This document shows, one piece after another, positions 48,714 through 58,121 of a stretch of DNA of 64,000 nucleotides. Positions within the stretch are counted from its first letter, which is position 1. Every line of letters begins with the position of its first letter. A program made the translations under genes and the position numbers. This stretch comes from Streptomyces sp. Root431. Its GTDB lineage: Bacteria > Actinomycetota > Actinomycetes > Streptomycetales > Streptomycetaceae. The stretch lies in contig NZ_LMEI01000013.1 in the NCBI RefSeq assembly GCF_001426585.1, positions 735,866 through 799,865 on the forward strand. The letters run 5' to 3'. The notes beneath the pieces are model-generated. The model was not told the origin of the DNA, ran no database searches, and worked only from the letters and a program-made list of their open reading frames with translations.

Positions 48714-50927
48714 ATGCGATGGCTGGTGGGCTGGAGCAGTGTCGCCGCGAGCTTCGCAACGACCGGGGGGCCCCGAGCGGGAGCGGTGCACGGCGGCTAC
48801 GACTCCACCGCGGGCCACGACTCCTACGGCTCGGGCACGAACTACAACTCCCACGGCTCCGGCGCGCACTACGGCTCCGGCGCGGCGGCCGAGGGGCGCA
48901 CGGTGCAGCCCGTCGGCGCGCAACTCCTCTGGGGCGACCCCGATCCGCTGTGGGCGGTCGGCGACTGGCGCCCCGACGAGGTGCGCGTGGTGGCCGTCGA
49001 CGACCACACCCGCCTCGCCGTGCTCGGCTGCTGCGCCGCCACCGACGAGGAACTGCGGGTCGGCCTGCTCACCGCGCGCGGGGGCGCACTGCGGCATCTG
49101 ACGGCGTGGCCCGGCAGTTACACCGTCGTCGTCAAGGCCGGCCGCCGCGTCACCGTCACCGGTGATCTCGCGGGCGCCCGGCCGGTGTTCCACACCCCGT
49201 GGGCCGGCGGCACCGCCTTCGCGACCGCCGCCCTGCCGCTCGCCGACCTCGTCGAGGCCCAGCTCGACATCGGCCACCTGGGCGCCCTGCTCGCCTGCCC
49301 CGAGACCCCGGAGGCGCTCCGCGACTCCACCCCGTACGAAGGGGTGCGGCGGGTGCCGCCCGGCCACGCGCTGATCCTGCGGGAGGGCTCGCGGGAGATC
49401 GCCGGGTACGAGACGGTCGCCTCGCTCGCGGTCGCGGCGCCCGAGTCCGACGCCCGGCAGGCCGTCGAAGGGGTACGGGACGCCCTGGTCGAGGCCGTAC
49501 GCGCCCGGCTCACCGCGCCCCGGCACGCGCCCGAGGCCCCGCTGCCCGACCCGGGCCCCGTCCCCGGGATGGGGCCCGCCGACCGGCGCGCGGCCCGCGG
49601 CGGCGGCCCGGCGCCCGGCATCGGCGCCGACCTGTCCGGCGGCAGCGCCTCCGGCACGCTCGCCCTCCTCGCGGCGGGGCTGCCGGGGCGGCCGGGCACG
49701 ATCCTCGGCCACGGGACGGGCGCGGGGGAGCGGCTGCTCGCGGTCACCTTCAACGACCTGGCGACCCGGGCGGGCGCGGACCGCGAGGACGAGCTGAAGC
49801 GGGCCGGGGAGATCGCGGCCGACCCGCGCCTGCACCACGTGGTCGTCGCGGCCGGCGAGGAGGCCCTGCCGTACGCGGCCCTGGACGGCCCGCTCACCGA
49901 CGAACCGGGACCCGCGCTGGTCACGGCGGAGCGCCACCGCAGGCGCCTCGCGGGCGGCAGCGCCGACCACTTCACGGGGATGGGCGCCAAGCAGGTCCTC
50001 GACGCGCACCCGGCGCGCCTCGCCGACCTCCTGATGGACCGCAGGCGCCGCTCCCTGGTGCGCCCGGTGGCGGCGCTCGCCAAGGCGTCGGGCGCGTCGG
50101 CGGGCGCGCTCCTGGTGCCGCTGACCGTCTACAGGGCGGCGCGGAAGCTGGCCCGTACCCCGTACCGCACCGGTCTGGAGGCGGCGGCCCGCCGTGTCCA
50201 GGAGGCGAACCGCACGCCCCCCGACGGCTTCGGCCCCCTGGAGGCCTCGCTCTCCGCCCTCGCCTGGTCGCGGCCGGGGCCCGCGGCGCGCTGGATGACG
50301 GGGGAGGCGCTGGCTGAAGTATCGGTTCGCCTGAACCGGGCGGCGACCCTGCCGACCTCCGTCCAACGTCCCGGCGAAGCACGCGCCCGCGCCGCCCTCG
50401 CCCGTGCGGCGGCCGACCACCGGGTCCTGGAACAGGCCGCAGAGATCCGCGGCCAGCGCCTGCACGCCCCCTTCCTCGACAACCAGGTCGTACGGGCCTG
50501 CCGCGGCCTCCCCGAGTCGCTCAGGGTCCAGCCGGACGCCCGGGCGGGCATCCTGCGCACGGTCCTGGAAGGCGCCGGCGTCCACGACCTCCCCCCGGGC
50601 TGGGGCGCGCCCCACCCGGCGGTCCCGGCCGCCGCCACCCGCGCGGGCCTGCGCGCCGCGCTCCCCCACCTCCTGGCCCTCTTCGACGCCCCCCTCCTCG
50701 CCGACGCGGGCCTGATCGAGGCCCGCGTCGTCCGCGAGGCACTCCGCGCGGCGGCCGACGGCGCCCCGATCCCCCTCGACGGCCTCGCCGACCTGGTCTC
50801 CACCGAACTCTGGCTCCACCGCCTCCTCGCCCGCCGAGGCTCCTGCTGGACCAACACGACGGAACCCCGCGCCCACAGGGCGGTCCAGGGGCCGCTGATC
50901 CCGGCGTCGAGGTCACTGCCGGCGTGA
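48714..50927 (+). CDS. Asparagine-synthetase-like (lasso-cyclase-like) protein with altered ATP motif
   Basis: A 737-residue protein with the two-domain plan of asparagine synthetase B and of lasso-peptide macrolactam cyclases. The N-terminal glutaminase-like part starts MRWLVGW, without the Cys2 nucleophile, and has a Gly/Ser/Tyr/His-rich insertion at residues 28-60. The ATP-pyrophosphatase part begins near 245; its loop reads DLSGGSASGTLALL (308-313 SGGSAS) where SGGxDS is usual, so the aspartate is missing. Later conserved words remain (LHAPFLDNQVVRACRGLP). The ATG at 48714 has GGAGG at 6 bases; an ATG at 48681 is less likely. From memory a homologue (SCO4115 type) is widespread in Streptomyces, function unknown. 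Confidence 0.75.
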   Translation: MRWLVGWSSVAASFATTGGPRAGAVHGGYDSTAGHDSYGSGTNYNSHGSGAHYGSGAAAEGRTVQPVGAQLLWGDPDPLWAVGDWRPDEVRVVAVDDHTRLAVLGCCAATDEELRVGLLTARGGALRHLTAWPGSYTVVVKAGRRVTVTGDLAGARPVFHTPWAGGTAFATAALPLADLVEAQLDIGHLGALLACPETPEALRDSTPYEGVRRVPPGHALILREGSREIAGYETVASLAVAAPESDARQAVEGVRDALVEAVRARLTAPRHAPEAPLPDPGPVPGMGPADRRAARGGGPAPGIGADLSGGSASGTLALLAAGLPGRPGTILGHGTGAGERLLAVTFNDLATRAGADREDELKRAGEIAADPRLHHVVVAAGEEALPYAALDGPLTDEPGPALVTAERHRRRLAGGSADHFTGMGAKQVLDAHPARLADLLMDRRRRSLVRPVAALAKASGASAGALLVPLTVYRAARKLARTPYRTGLEAAARRVQEANRTPPDGFGPLEASLSALAWSRPGPAARWMTGEALAEVSVRLNRAATLPTSVQRPGEARARAALARAAADHRVLEQAAEIRGQRLHAPFLDNQVVRACRGLPESLRVQPDARAGILRTVLEGAGVHDLPPGWGAPHPAVPAAATRAGLRAALPHLLALFDAPLLADAGLIEARVVREALRAAADGAPIPLDGLADLVSTELWLHRLLARRGSCWTNTTEPRAHRAVQGPLIPASRSLPA

Positions 50928-51048
50928 GGGCGGGTGACGGCCTTCGGGTGAAACGTCACAGCACGCTCGTTCGAGTGAACGCGTTCGGGACCCCGCCGCC
51001 ATGCCCGGCCTAAGCTGAGAGCGTCGCACCGAGCGAAGGAGGTCCGTC

Positions 51049-51639
51049 ATGGTTATGCCGGTTCCGGAGGACGTGTTCTCCGAAGGGCTGCCCGACCATG
51101 AGGGTGCGAGTGTGCAGGAGACCTTCGAGCTGTTCAGTGCGCTGGCCCCCAAGGGCTGGCGTGTGGAGCTGATCGAAGGGGAGATCTACGTGGTGCCTCC
51201 GGCCAATGGCGAGCACGAGGAGATTGTCTCGGAGCTGAGCGGACAGGTCCGCGACCACGACAAGGGGCTCGGTCGTTACACGGGAATCGGCCTCAGCCTG
51301 CCGGGGGCCACCGACACGGTGCGCGTCATCCCCGACCTCGTCATCGCTCCCAAAGGCAGCTTCGATGATCAGCAGGAGTGGCACGCTCCTGACCCCGTCC
51401 TCCTCGTCGCCGAGATCACCTTCTCTTCCACTGCACGCCGTGACCGCGTCCAGAAGATCCGGGCCTACGCCCGCGCCGGGATTCCCGTCTACCTGCTCAT
51501 CGACCGTGAGGCCGGCGAGGCCGTCGTCTGCTCCGAGCCCGTCGGGGACGACTACGCCCACAAGTTCATCCACAAGCTGGGGACGCTCGTCCCGCTCCGC
51601 GCCCTGCGCGGACTCGTACTGGACACCGGCGCCTTCTGA
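51049..51639 (+). CDS. Uma2-family (DUF820) PD-(D/E)XK nuclease-like protein
   Basis: A 196-residue protein. Features: ELIEGEIYVVPPANGEHEEIV, then VIPDLVIAP with the conserved Asp, VLLVAEITFSSTARRDRV (Glu and the following basic pair of the nuclease core) and KIRAYARAGIPVYLLID. The Uma2 fold is a restriction-endonuclease-like fold; many copies occur in Streptomyces and their function is unknown. The ATG is preceded by the strong SD GAAGGAGG. It stands alone between the asparagine-synthetase-like and AfsR-like genes. Confidence 0.88.
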   Translation: MVMPVPEDVFSEGLPDHEGASVQETFELFSALAPKGWRVELIEGEIYVVPPANGEHEEIVSELSGQVRDHDKGLGRYTGIGLSLPGATDTVRVIPDLVIAPKGSFDDQQEWHAPDPVLLVAEITFSSTARRDRVQKIRAYARAGIPVYLLIDREAGEAVVCSEPVGDDYAHKFIHKLGTLVPLRALRGLVLDTGAF

Positions 51640-51696
51640 GGTCCCACCCGGGTAAACCCCGAGGCGCCCCCGCACGCCACCGGACACAATGAGCCG

Positions 51697-54600
51697 GTGC
51701 GGTATCTCATCCTCGGCACCACCGAGGCCCTCGACCCCCGCGGCAACCCCCTCCCCCTCGGCGGCGCCAGGCTGCGCGCGCTCCTCGCCGCGCTCGCGCT
51801 GCGCGGCGGGCGGGCCGCCTCCACCACCGAGCTCGCCGACGACGTGTACGGGGACGACCCGCCGCAGGACGCGCCCGCCGCCCTCCAGGCCCTCGTCGGC
51901 CGCCTCCGCAGGGTCCTCGGCGCGGAGGCCGTCGCCTCGACCCCCGGCCCCGGCTACCGGCTCGTCGCCGGTCCCGACGACATCGACCTGTACGTCTTCG
52001 AGCGCGGCGTCCGGGACGCGGGCGCCCGCCTCGACGCCGACGACCCCGAGACCGCCGCCGCCCTCCTCCGCGACGCCCTCGCCCTCTTCCGCGGCCCCGC
52101 CCTCGCCGACCTCCCCGAACCGGCGGGCGTCCGGCCCGAGGCCCAGCGGCTCGCGGCCCTCCGCCGCCGCGTCGAGGCCGACCTGCGCCGGGGCGCCACC
52201 GACGGACTCGTACCGGAGCTGACCGGGCTCACCACCACGTACCCGTACGACGAGGCCTTCCACGCCCACCTCATCCGCGCCCTGCGGGCCGAGGGCCGGC
52301 ACGCCGACGCCCTCGCCGCGTACGAGACGGCCCGCCGCACCCTCGCGGACGCCCTCGGCGCCGACCCCGGCCCCGAACTCACCGCCCTCCACCACGAACT
52401 CCTCGCGTACGAGCCCGAGCCCGAGTCCCCGACCGGTCCCGAGAGGGACTCCGCCCCCGGCAACATCCGCCCCCGCCTCACCTCCTTCGTCGGACGCGAG
52501 CCCGAGATCGCCGCGCTCCAGGGCGACCTGACCCGCTCCCGCCTCGTGACCCTCACCGGGCCCGGCGGCTCCGGAAAGACCCGGCTCGCCGAGGTGGCCG
52601 CCGTGCGCGCCGTCGGCCCCGCCGCCTGGATCGCCGAGCTCGCCCCGCTCGACGACCCCGACGCGCTCCCCGGCGCCGTCCTCTCCGCGCTCCGCCTCCG
52701 CGAGATCAACCTGATCACCCGCGACGGCCTGCCCCTCCAGGACGACCCGACCGCCCACCTCGTCGAGCACCTCGCCCGCCGCCCCTTCCTCCTCGTCCTC
52801 GACAACTGCGAGCACGTCATCGACGCGGCCGCCGCCCTCGCCGAGACCCTCCTCACCCACTGCCCGCAGCTCCGCATCCTCGCCACCAGCCGCGAACCCC
52901 TCGGCGTCCCCGGCGAATCGGTCCGCCCCGTCGAGCCCCTGCCGCCCGACCCGGCCCACCGCCTCTTCGCCGAGCGCGCCCGCGCCGTCCGCCCCTCCTT
53001 CGACCCCGCGAAGGACGCCGGCACCGTCGACGAGATCTGCCGCCGCCTCGACGGCCTGCCGCTCGCCATCGAGCTGGCCGCCGCCCGCCTCCGCCTGCTC
53101 ACCCCGCGCCAGATCGCCGACCGCCTCGACGACCGCTTCCGGCTCCTCACCTCCGGCTCCCGCACGGTCCTGCCCCGCCAGCAGACCCTCCGCGCGGTCG
53201 TCGACTGGTCCTGGGACCTGCTCGAACCCGCCGAGCGCACCCTGCTCCGCCAGGTCTCCGTCTTCGCCGGCGGCTGGGACCTCGCCGCCGCCGAGGCGCT
53301 GGCCCCCGGAGCAGCCGACACCCTCGGCGCGCTCGTCGACAAGTCGCTCGTCGTGGCCACGCCCACCGAGGGCGGCGAGATGCGCTACCGCCTCCTGGAG
53401 ACCATCCACGAGTACGCAGCCGAGCGCGCCGCCGAGACCCCCGCGCTCCTCGCCGCCACCGGCGCCGCCCACACCGCCCACTTCACGGCCCTCGCCGAGG
53501 AGGCCGAGCCCAAGCTGCGGTCCGGGGAGCAGCTCCCCTGGATCGAACGGATCGAGCGGGACCTCGACAACATCCGCGCCGCGCTCCACCGGGTCCTCCT
53601 CACCGCCCCCGACGAGGCCGCCGCCCACCGCCTCGTCTTCGCCATGGGCTGGTTCTGGTGGCTGCGCAACTACCGCCCCGAGGGCCTGACGTGGGTCGAG
53701 CGCGCGCTCGTCCTCGGCGAGGACCCCGACGACCCGGCCGACCGCCGGTACTGGCCGCGCATGCACCTGCGCATGCTCCATTTCTTCCTCGCCGTCGAGA
53801 ACCACACGGCCGCCCAGTTCCGCGACGACCCCGAAACCGTCGCCCAGGTCGCCCGCGTGCGCGCCGCGTTCGGCACCGAGCCCGGCCCCGAGGCCGCCCG
53901 CTTCCCCGGCCTGCTCTGGCCGTTCACGGCGTACCTCACCGAGGAACCGCTGCACATCCGGACCCTGCTCGACGCCTCCGTCGCCAACTGCCGCCGCCAC
54001 GGCGGCGACTGGGAGATCGGCGTCAGCCTGATGTTCCGTACGCACCTGGTCGTCGACATGCCCGGCGGCCTGGCCGACGGCATGTCCGGGGTCGACGAGG
54101 ACCTCGCCGAGCTGCGCGCCCTCACCCGCCGGGTCGGCGACCGCTGGATGGGGGCGCAGATCGCGAGCGCCGCGGCCGAGGCCAACATGATGCGCGGCCG
54201 CTACGAGGAGGCCGGGGAGGCGTACGAGGAGGCCCTCGGCCTGGCCCGTGAGGTCGGCGCCCACGCCGAGACCCCGTTCCTCATCGCCCGCCTCGCCGAA
54301 CTCTCCTACCGCGCCGGTGACATGGAGGCGGCCCAGAAGGGACTCGTCGAGGCCTCACGGGAGGCCGAGCGCTACCACGTACGGGACACCCTGACGTTCG
54401 TGTGCTTCCTGGGCGCCGCCATCGCCTTCCACCTCGGCGACGTCCCGACGGCCCGCGCCCGGCTGGAGGAGGCGGGCAGCCTGGTCGACCTCGGCCCCGC
54501 ACCGCCGCACTTCTCGGCCGTCGTGACCGGTCTCGCCGCCCGCGTCGAGGCCTACGAGGGCGGGGGCGCCGCCGCCGTGGCCAACGCCGCCGGGGCGCTG

Positions 54601-54966
54601 CGCGCCGCGCGGGACGCCCAGTGCGCGGACCTCATCGTGGCGGCGCTCGCCGAGGGCCTCGCGGTCACCCTGGCGGAGGCGGCCGAGCCGGCCCTCGCGG
54701 TGACGGTCCTGGCCGCCGTCGACTCCTGGCGCGGCGGGCTGCCCCGCTCGGTCCCGGAGCTGCGGGAGACCGAGAAGGTGACGGCGCGGTCGCTCGCCGT
54801 CCTCGGCGCGTCCGGCCTCGCCGCCGCCCGCGCCACCGGCAGGGGCCTCGGCTTCGACGACCTCCTGTCGCTCGTCGACGCCTACCTCGGTACGCGCCCG
54901 GAGGAGCCCGAGGAGCCCGAGGAGCCGGAGGAGCCCGAGGAGCAGGGGCGGGTCAGGAGCAGCTGA
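51697..54966 (+). CDS. AfsR-like SARP-type regulator with NB-ARC ATPase and TPR domain
   Basis: A 1089-residue protein. Order: OmpR-like winged helix (about 1-95), bacterial transcriptional activation domain (about 98-240), P-loop ATPase with Walker A GPGGSGKT at 288-295 and Walker B-like FLLVLDNCEHVI, then the DGLPLAIELAAARL motif and helical repeats to the end. This is the AfsR/SARP large-regulator plan, which in Streptomyces activates secondary metabolism. The C-terminus ends in a GluGluPro repeat. The GTG at 51697 lacks a good SD. Its 3' end overlaps the convergent sigma-factor gene by 14 bases. No biosynthetic cluster is next to it. Confidence 0.85.
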   Translation: MRYLILGTTEALDPRGNPLPLGGARLRALLAALALRGGRAASTTELADDVYGDDPPQDAPAALQALVGRLRRVLGAEAVASTPGPGYRLVAGPDDIDLYVFERGVRDAGARLDADDPETAAALLRDALALFRGPALADLPEPAGVRPEAQRLAALRRRVEADLRRGATDGLVPELTGLTTTYPYDEAFHAHLIRALRAEGRHADALAAYETARRTLADALGADPGPELTALHHELLAYEPEPESPTGPERDSAPGNIRPRLTSFVGREPEIAALQGDLTRSRLVTLTGPGGSGKTRLAEVAAVRAVGPAAWIAELAPLDDPDALPGAVLSALRLREINLITRDGLPLQDDPTAHLVEHLARRPFLLVLDNCEHVIDAAAALAETLLTHCPQLRILATSREPLGVPGESVRPVEPLPPDPAHRLFAERARAVRPSFDPAKDAGTVDEICRRLDGLPLAIELAAARLRLLTPRQIADRLDDRFRLLTSGSRTVLPRQQTLRAVVDWSWDLLEPAERTLLRQVSVFAGGWDLAAAEALAPGAADTLGALVDKSLVVATPTEGGEMRYRLLETIHEYAAERAAETPALLAATGAAHTAHFTALAEEAEPKLRSGEQLPWIERIERDLDNIRAALHRVLLTAPDEAAAHRLVFAMGWFWWLRNYRPEGLTWVERALVLGEDPDDPADRRYWPRMHLRMLHFFLAVENHTAAQFRDDPETVAQVARVRAAFGTEPGPEAARFPGLLWPFTAYLTEEPLHIRTLLDASVANCRRHGGDWEIGVSLMFRTHLVVDMPGGLADGMSGVDEDLAELRALTRRVGDRWMGAQIASAAAEANMMRGRYEEAGEAYEEALGLAREVGAHAETPFLIARLAELSYRAGDMEAAQKGLVEASREAERYHVRDTLTFVCFLGAAIAFHLGDVPTARARLEEAGSLVDLGPAPPHFSAVVTGLAARVEAYEGGGAAAVANAAGALRAARDAQCADLIVAALAEGLAVTLAEAAEPALAVTVLAAVDSWRGGLPRSVPELRETEKVTARSLAVLGASGLAAARATGRGLGFDDLLSLVDAYLGTRPEEPEEPEEPEEPEEQGRVRSS
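54901..54945 (+). repeat. 9-bp coding repeats at the 3' end of the AfsR-like gene
   Basis: About five copies of GAGGAGCCC-like units encode GluGluPro; one copy has a GAGGAGCCG variant. Likely a slippage-prone tract. Confidence 0.85.
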
Positions 54967-57058
54967 TCCGGGACTGCGCCCAGTCGGCGACCGCGGCCCG
55001 GCCGAAGGGCGTGTGCTCCTCGACGACGAGCCGGAGCGTGGAGCGGCCCGCGATGTCGACGTGCACGGGGAGCGGCGGGTCGCCCGCCCGGACCACGTCG
55101 GAGCGCCAGAGCCGCTCGCCGTCCCCGTAGACGGAGAAGCGGACGCCGCCCTGCCCGAAGAGGGCGCTGATGTCGTCGATGCCGACGACCGCGTCGTAGC
55201 TCGTGCACTGCCGGTTGAGGTTGATGAGCAGCGAGGACGGCGCGTGGACGCTGACCCCGTGGGCGTACGGGGTGTCGCTGATCGAGAGGCTGTTCCGCTG
55301 CCACATCCAGCTGCTGTCGGAGAGGGACACCTCGGGCTTGGTGCCGTCACCGAAGATCCCGTACTCCAGCTCGTCCACCTGGTAGACGGTGGGCGGCGCG
55401 GGCGGCGGCTGCGGAGTGGTCTTCTCGGCGCTGGGCGTGGGCGTGGGCGGGGGAGTCGGCGTGGGCGTCGGGGTCGGCGTCGGCGTGGGACTCGGCGGAG
55501 GAGTCGGCTCGGCCGTCGTCGGCGTGGGGGTAGGCGTCGGCGTCGGCTCCGGGGAGGGCTTTTCCGGGCTCGGCGTGGGAGTCGGGGGCGGGGTCGGAGT
55601 CGGGGTCGGCGTGGGCTTCGGCGGATCCGACGCTACGGGCGGAGGCGGCGGTACGGGCGTCGGCTTCGCCGGGGGAGCGGGCTCCGGCGGCACGACGGGG
55701 GTGACGACCGGCTGCGGGGCCTTGGGCGCGGCGACGGGCTGCGGGTCCCCGGCCATGGCCCAGACGAGCCCGGCGGCCGCGGCGACGGCCAGACCGGCCG
55801 CGATGCCGGCCTTCGCGGGCATGCCGAGCCCCTCGGCGGCGGCACCGCCCGAGCTCGCGCCGCCTGCGGAGCCTCCGGACGCGCCGGAGGCGGCGGCCGC
55901 CGCGCCCGCACCGGCGGCGCCGACGGCACCGCCCGCGACGACACCGGCGGCCTTGAGCGAGTACCCGGCGGCGAACCAGCCGATGACGGCGATCGGCAGC
56001 AGCGCCGGGATCCCGGCGTTGACGTGGGCGAGTTCACCGGCGGCGAGCCGGCACTTGGCGCACTCCTCCAGGTGCTTGCGCAGCCCGCGCTCGGCCCGCA
56101 TCCGCAGCCCGCCGCGCGCGTAGGCGCCGAGCCGGTCCGCGTACCGGGCGCAGTCGCCGCCCGAGGTGAGGGCCTGGCTGACGTGGGCCTGGAGATAGGC
56201 CTGCTTGAGGCCCTCGCGGGCCCGGCTGGCGAGTACGGCCGTGGCGTTGGCGGTCAGACCGAAGAGCGGGGCGACGTCGCTCGGCGACTCCTCCTCGACG
56301 GTGGTGTGCCACAGCACGGCCTGCCAGCGCTCGGGCAGCGAGCGGAAGGCCTGCATGGCGAGCGACTGCTCGGCCTCGTGCATGGCCCGTACGTCGGCGC
56401 CGAGGTCCATCGTGTCCTGGTCGGAGACCTCGGAGGAGCGCGAGGCCTCCGCCGCGAACACGGCGAAGTCGTCGACGAGGTGCTCCCGCTTCTGCGTCCT
56501 GGCCCAGTTCGCCGCGACCCGCCGGACGGTGGTCATGAGGTAGGCGCGTACGGCCTGTTCGGGCCCGGCCCCGCCGCGTACCGCCTGGAGCGTGCGGGCG
56601 AAGACCTCGGCGGTGAGGTCGTCGGCGGTGTGCGCGTCACGGCAGCAGGTCCGCGCGTACCGCCGGACGGCGTCGGAGTGGCGCCGGAACAGCTCCTCGT
56701 ACGCGGAGTCGTCGCCGTCCCGCATGAGCTGGACGAGTTCGGCGTCGGAGGGCGGCAGTTCGACGGCCGGCGGCAGGACGCCCTCGGCCTCGTCCCCGAG
56801 CCCGTACCCGTCCTGGTCGGCCCCGGCGGCGATCCCGGCCCCGGCGCCCGACGCGGCCCCCGTCTTGCCCTCGCGCTGCTGCGGGACGCTCGCCTCTACG
56901 GTCCCGGACGTACTCGAAGGCGCGCTCGGCGCCCCGCTCGTGGATCCGCCGGAGAGACTGCCCGGTCCGCCCTGGCTCGGCACCTGCCGGGGAGGCAGGC
57001 CTCCGGTCTCCGCGCCGCCGCTGCTGCCCAGCGGATCGTCCCGACCGTCACCGCTCAT
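54953..57058 (-). CDS. ECF sigma factor fused to zinc finger, membrane segments and extracellular NPCBM-like domain
   Basis: A 701-residue protein, probably of the ECF52 group. Residues 1-100 are a Gly/Ser/Pro-rich lead; 105-190 sigma region 2 (LMRDGDDSAYEELFRRHSDA, DLTAEVFARTL); 225-300 region 4. A zinc-binding HLEECAKC (329-336) of the anti-sigma type follows, then a membrane segment near 350-368, an Ala/Gly-rich stretch, a second hydrophobic segment near 425-445 and a long Pro/Thr linker (about 455-560). An outside domain from about 565 has YAHGVSVHAPSSLLI and RSTLRLVVEEHTPF, like NPCBM carbohydrate-binding modules. The start is uncertain; no good SD. It lies upstream of, and in line with, no other gene; AtrA is behind it. 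Confidence 0.85.
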   Translation of the reverse strand: MSGDGRDDPLGSSGGAETGGLPPRQVPSQGGPGSLSGGSTSGAPSAPSSTSGTVEASVPQQREGKTGAASGAGAGIAAGADQDGYGLGDEAEGVLPPAVELPPSDAELVQLMRDGDDSAYEELFRRHSDAVRRYARTCCRDAHTADDLTAEVFARTLQAVRGGAGPEQAVRAYLMTTVRRVAANWARTQKREHLVDDFAVFAAEASRSSEVSDQDTMDLGADVRAMHEAEQSLAMQAFRSLPERWQAVLWHTTVEEESPSDVAPLFGLTANATAVLASRAREGLKQAYLQAHVSQALTSGGDCARYADRLGAYARGGLRMRAERGLRKHLEECAKCRLAAGELAHVNAGIPALLPIAVIGWFAAGYSLKAAGVVAGGAVGAAGAGAAAAASGASGGSAGGASSGGAAAEGLGMPAKAGIAAGLAVAAAAGLVWAMAGDPQPVAAPKAPQPVVTPVVPPEPAPPAKPTPVPPPPPVASDPPKPTPTPTPTPPPTPTPSPEKPSPEPTPTPTPTPTTAEPTPPPSPTPTPTPTPTPTPPPTPTPSAEKTTPQPPPAPPTVYQVDELEYGIFGDGTKPEVSLSDSSWMWQRNSLSISDTPYAHGVSVHAPSSLLINLNRQCTSYDAVVGIDDISALFGQGGVRFSVYGDGERLWRSDVVRAGDPPLPVHVDIAGRSTLRLVVEEHTPFGRAAVADWAQSRISCS
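55430..55640 (-). repeat. Pro-Thr coding repeats in the sigma-factor linker
   Basis: Short imperfect repeats (GGCGTGGGCGTCGG-like on the plus strand) encode PTPTPTP and variants such as PSPEP. They form the wall-spanning linker of the fused sigma factor. Confidence 0.75.
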
Positions 57059-57230
57059 CGCGGAAGCCCCCGTACGCACGCCCAGACCCGAACACCGGCC
57101 AAGCCTGCCACAGAGCGCGGGCACGCCGAAGCGCCGCGTCCACTTACCACTCGTCCGGGGCGACTTCCTGTATCCGGGCGTAACCGCTCACACGTTCGTG
57201 CGATGCTCATTGGTCCGCCCGGACCACACG

Positions 57231-57313
57231 AAGGTCACCCCGCAAAGGCCACCCCGCAAAGGTCACCAGGAAAAGGCCGCCACGGAACGGCCACCCGAAA
57301 AGGCCATTCCCGA
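57231..57313. repeat. 14-bp degenerate tandem repeat, six copies
   Basis: Units AAGGTCACCCCGCA, AAGGCCACCCCGCA, AAGGTCACCAGGAA, AAGGCCGCCACGGA, ACGGCCACCCGAA (13 bp) and AAGGCCATTCCCGA run head to tail. The array lies between the TetR gene stop and the promoter region of the fused sigma-factor gene. Confidence 0.85.
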
Positions 57314-57323
57314 CACAGGCCGC

Positions 57324-58121
57324 CTACCGAGAGCGCAGACCCTCAAGCAGGATGTCGAGGAGCCGCGTCGAGGCCGCCGCCTGCTGCGCCGCGTCCGGCA
57401 GGGCCGGCGCCGCGGTGGCGATGACGAGAAGCACGTCGGCCACGGTCACATCGGCCCGCAGCTCACCCGCCTCACGCGCCCGGTCGACGAGCCGGCCGAC
57501 GACGTCGAGCAGCTCCGCCGCCCCCGCGTCGTCCCGCTCGTCGGCCGGCACCGCGCGCGGCGCGACCACGCGGGCGTCGGGATCGGCGACACCCCGCTGG
57601 TACGGCACCCGGGCCGCGTCCTCACCCGACCCGGAACCGGAAGCGAAACCGGAACCCGACTCGGCACCGACCGGCCCCGCAGGGTCGTCCACGCCCACCC
57701 GCAGCACCTGTGGCGGCAGCAGCCGCCCGGCACCCGAGGCCACCGAGGTCCGCAGGAACCGGGAGAGCGCCGACCACGGCTCGTCCTCCTGGCCCAGCGC
57801 GGCCCGCGCCTGCTCGGTCAGCCGGGAGGTCTCCTCCTCGGCTATCCGCCGCACCAGCACGTCCTTGCTGGGGAAGCGCCGGTAGACGGTGCCGACACCG
57901 ACGCGGGCGCGGCGCGCCACGTCCTCCATCGGCGCCCCGTACCCGAGCTCGCCGAAGACCTCGCGCGCGGCGCGCAGCACGTGCTCCAGATTGCGCTGGG
58001 CGTCCACCCGCAGCGGCGCGGACCTGCCGCCCGCCAGCGGGGACAGCGCCCCGGCACCCTGGCCGTCGTCGGCGGTCGCCGTCCCGACGACCGACTGCCA
58101 CCGTGAATCCTGAATCTGCAT
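57324..58121 (-). CDS. atrA: TetR-family regulator, probable AtrA
   Basis: A 265-residue DNA-binding protein. The TetR helix-turn-helix is at about residues 45-90 (AAREVFGELGYGAPMEDVAR, VGVGTVYRRFPSKDVLVRRI), preceded by a 40-residue extension and followed by a helical ligand domain with a Gly/Ser/Glu-rich insertion. The position (NADH dehydrogenase divergent on one side, fused sigma factor on the other) matches, from memory, AtrA (SCO4118), which activates actII-ORF4 and strR and links GlcNAc uptake to antibiotic production. The ATG at 58121 has GGGGGA at 7 bases. Symbol by synteny, moderate certainty. Confidence 0.75.
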   Translation of the reverse strand: MQIQDSRWQSVVGTATADDGQGAGALSPLAGGRSAPLRVDAQRNLEHVLRAAREVFGELGYGAPMEDVARRARVGVGTVYRRFPSKDVLVRRIAEEETSRLTEQARAALGQEDEPWSALSRFLRTSVASGAGRLLPPQVLRVGVDDPAGPVGAESGSGFASGSGSGEDAARVPYQRGVADPDARVVAPRAVPADERDDAGAAELLDVVGRLVDRAREAGELRADVTVADVLLVIATAAPALPDAAQQAAASTRLLDILLEGLRSR

